Assembly (NCBI GenBank): GCA_902803255.1
Contig: CADCPG010000048.1
Span: forward strand, 1-41,335
Source: an uncultured Ruminococcus sp.
GTDB taxonomy: Bacteria; Bacillota; Clostridia; Oscillospirales; CAG-272
Length of the DNA stretch: 41,335 bases
Direction: 5' to 3'
The notes under the pieces are model-generated. The model had not been told where the DNA came from and made no database searches. It worked only from the letters and a program-made list of their open reading frames with translations. Shown here one piece after another: positions 41,208 through 41,335 of the stretch. Positions within the stretch are counted from its first letter, which is position 1; each line of letters opens with the position of its first letter. Both the position numbers and the translations under genes were made by a program.

Positions 41208-41290
41208 TCTCCTTTCGCGCCGCGTCTGCCGCGGCGTCTGTCATTTTTACGCTTTTCGGGCGCAGCTTCGATCTTCTCCGGTGCGGCGGG

Positions 41291-41335
41291 TCAGTTCCTG
41301 CCGAACCTGCGGTCGAGGTCCGCTTTGCGTATCCT
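41291..41335 (-). CDS. C-terminal end of an unidentified protein (partial)
   Basis: Fourteen codons followed by TGA read RIRKADLDRRFGRN on the minus strand, reaching the right edge of the window. A basic end like this fits a real gene in the same direction as tgt, about 120 bases upstream of it. Too short to identify. Confidence 0.4.
   Translation of the reverse strand, partial: RIRKADLDRRFGRN

Overview
The window reads as chromosomal DNA from a GC-rich member of the Clostridia (Firmicutes), probably an uncultured gut-type lineage. The supporting signs are an ECF-type S component, HPr with both His15 and Ser46, a CpsB/CpsC/CpsD tyrosine-phosphoregulation module, LytR-CpsA-Psr (LCP) and DivIVA-like proteins, a TraX-family protein and strong GGAGG-type ribosome binding sites. 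Several promoters match the sigma-70/SigA consensus closely (TTGACA or TTTACA, 17-18 bp, TATAAT) and stand out as AT-rich islands. The genus cannot be fixed from sequence alone. Coding density is very high: no gap exceeds about 230 bases. I see no tRNA, rRNA, CRISPR array, prophage, transposase, T-box or known riboswitch.

Layout. (1) 1-2320, plus strand: end of an ECF S component, a class-I amidotransferase-like gamma-glutamyl hydrolase, a Nudix hydrolase and a small membrane protein, closed by a strong bidirectional terminator at 2401-2454. (2) 2467-8868, minus strand: a coiled-coil DivIVA-like protein coupled to an XRE/TPR regulator, two lipoproteins (one an endonuclease/exonuclease/phosphatase-fold protein), then CpsC (chain-length/adaptor), CpsD (BY-kinase), CpsB (phosphatase) and a PQ-loop-like membrane protein. 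(3) 9095-10483, plus strand: xpt and a TraX-like protein. (4) 10545-14602, minus strand: uvrC, rsmD, coaD and a metallophosphoesterase in a tightly overlapping operon. (5) 14684-19516, minus strand: rimM, trmD, an O-antigen-ligase/polymerase-like membrane protein, two DUF4330-like proteins and HPr. (6) 19730-23876, plus strand: yajC and two substrate-binding lipoproteins without permeases nearby. (7) 24019-36859, plus strand: a long run glnS-pheS-pheT-tsaE-tsaB-rpiB-ispD-ispF-rpe, followed by an XRE-cupin-acyl-CoA synthetase fusion and a FAD-dependent oxidoreductase. (8) 36866-41335, minus strand: tgt, an LCP-like protein with altered active-site positions, glyS, a small membrane protein, and the last codons of one more gene at the right edge.

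How the genes relate. Much of the window is housekeeping: aminoacyl-tRNA synthetases, tRNA modification (TrmD, TsaB, TsaE, Tgt), ribosome maturation (RimM, RsmD), isoprenoid synthesis (IspD, IspF) and pentose-phosphate steps (RpiB, Rpe). A second theme is the cell surface: CpsBCD, the Wzy-like ligase, LCP, the DivIVA-like protein and the lipoproteins.

The most unusual objects are four. The first is the 775-residue protein that joins a DNA-binding regulator (XRE plus cupin) to a medium-chain/aryl acyl-CoA-synthetase-like enzyme. The second is the LCP-like protein that lacks the expected arginines and whose promoter is preceded by 11-bp-phased direct repeats. The third is RsmD with a long Ala/Glu repeat tail encoded by hexanucleotide repeats. 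The fourth is the BY-kinase with a perfect Lys-Tyr-Gly repeat as its tyrosine cluster. All functional calls rest on reading motifs by eye; no database search was possible.
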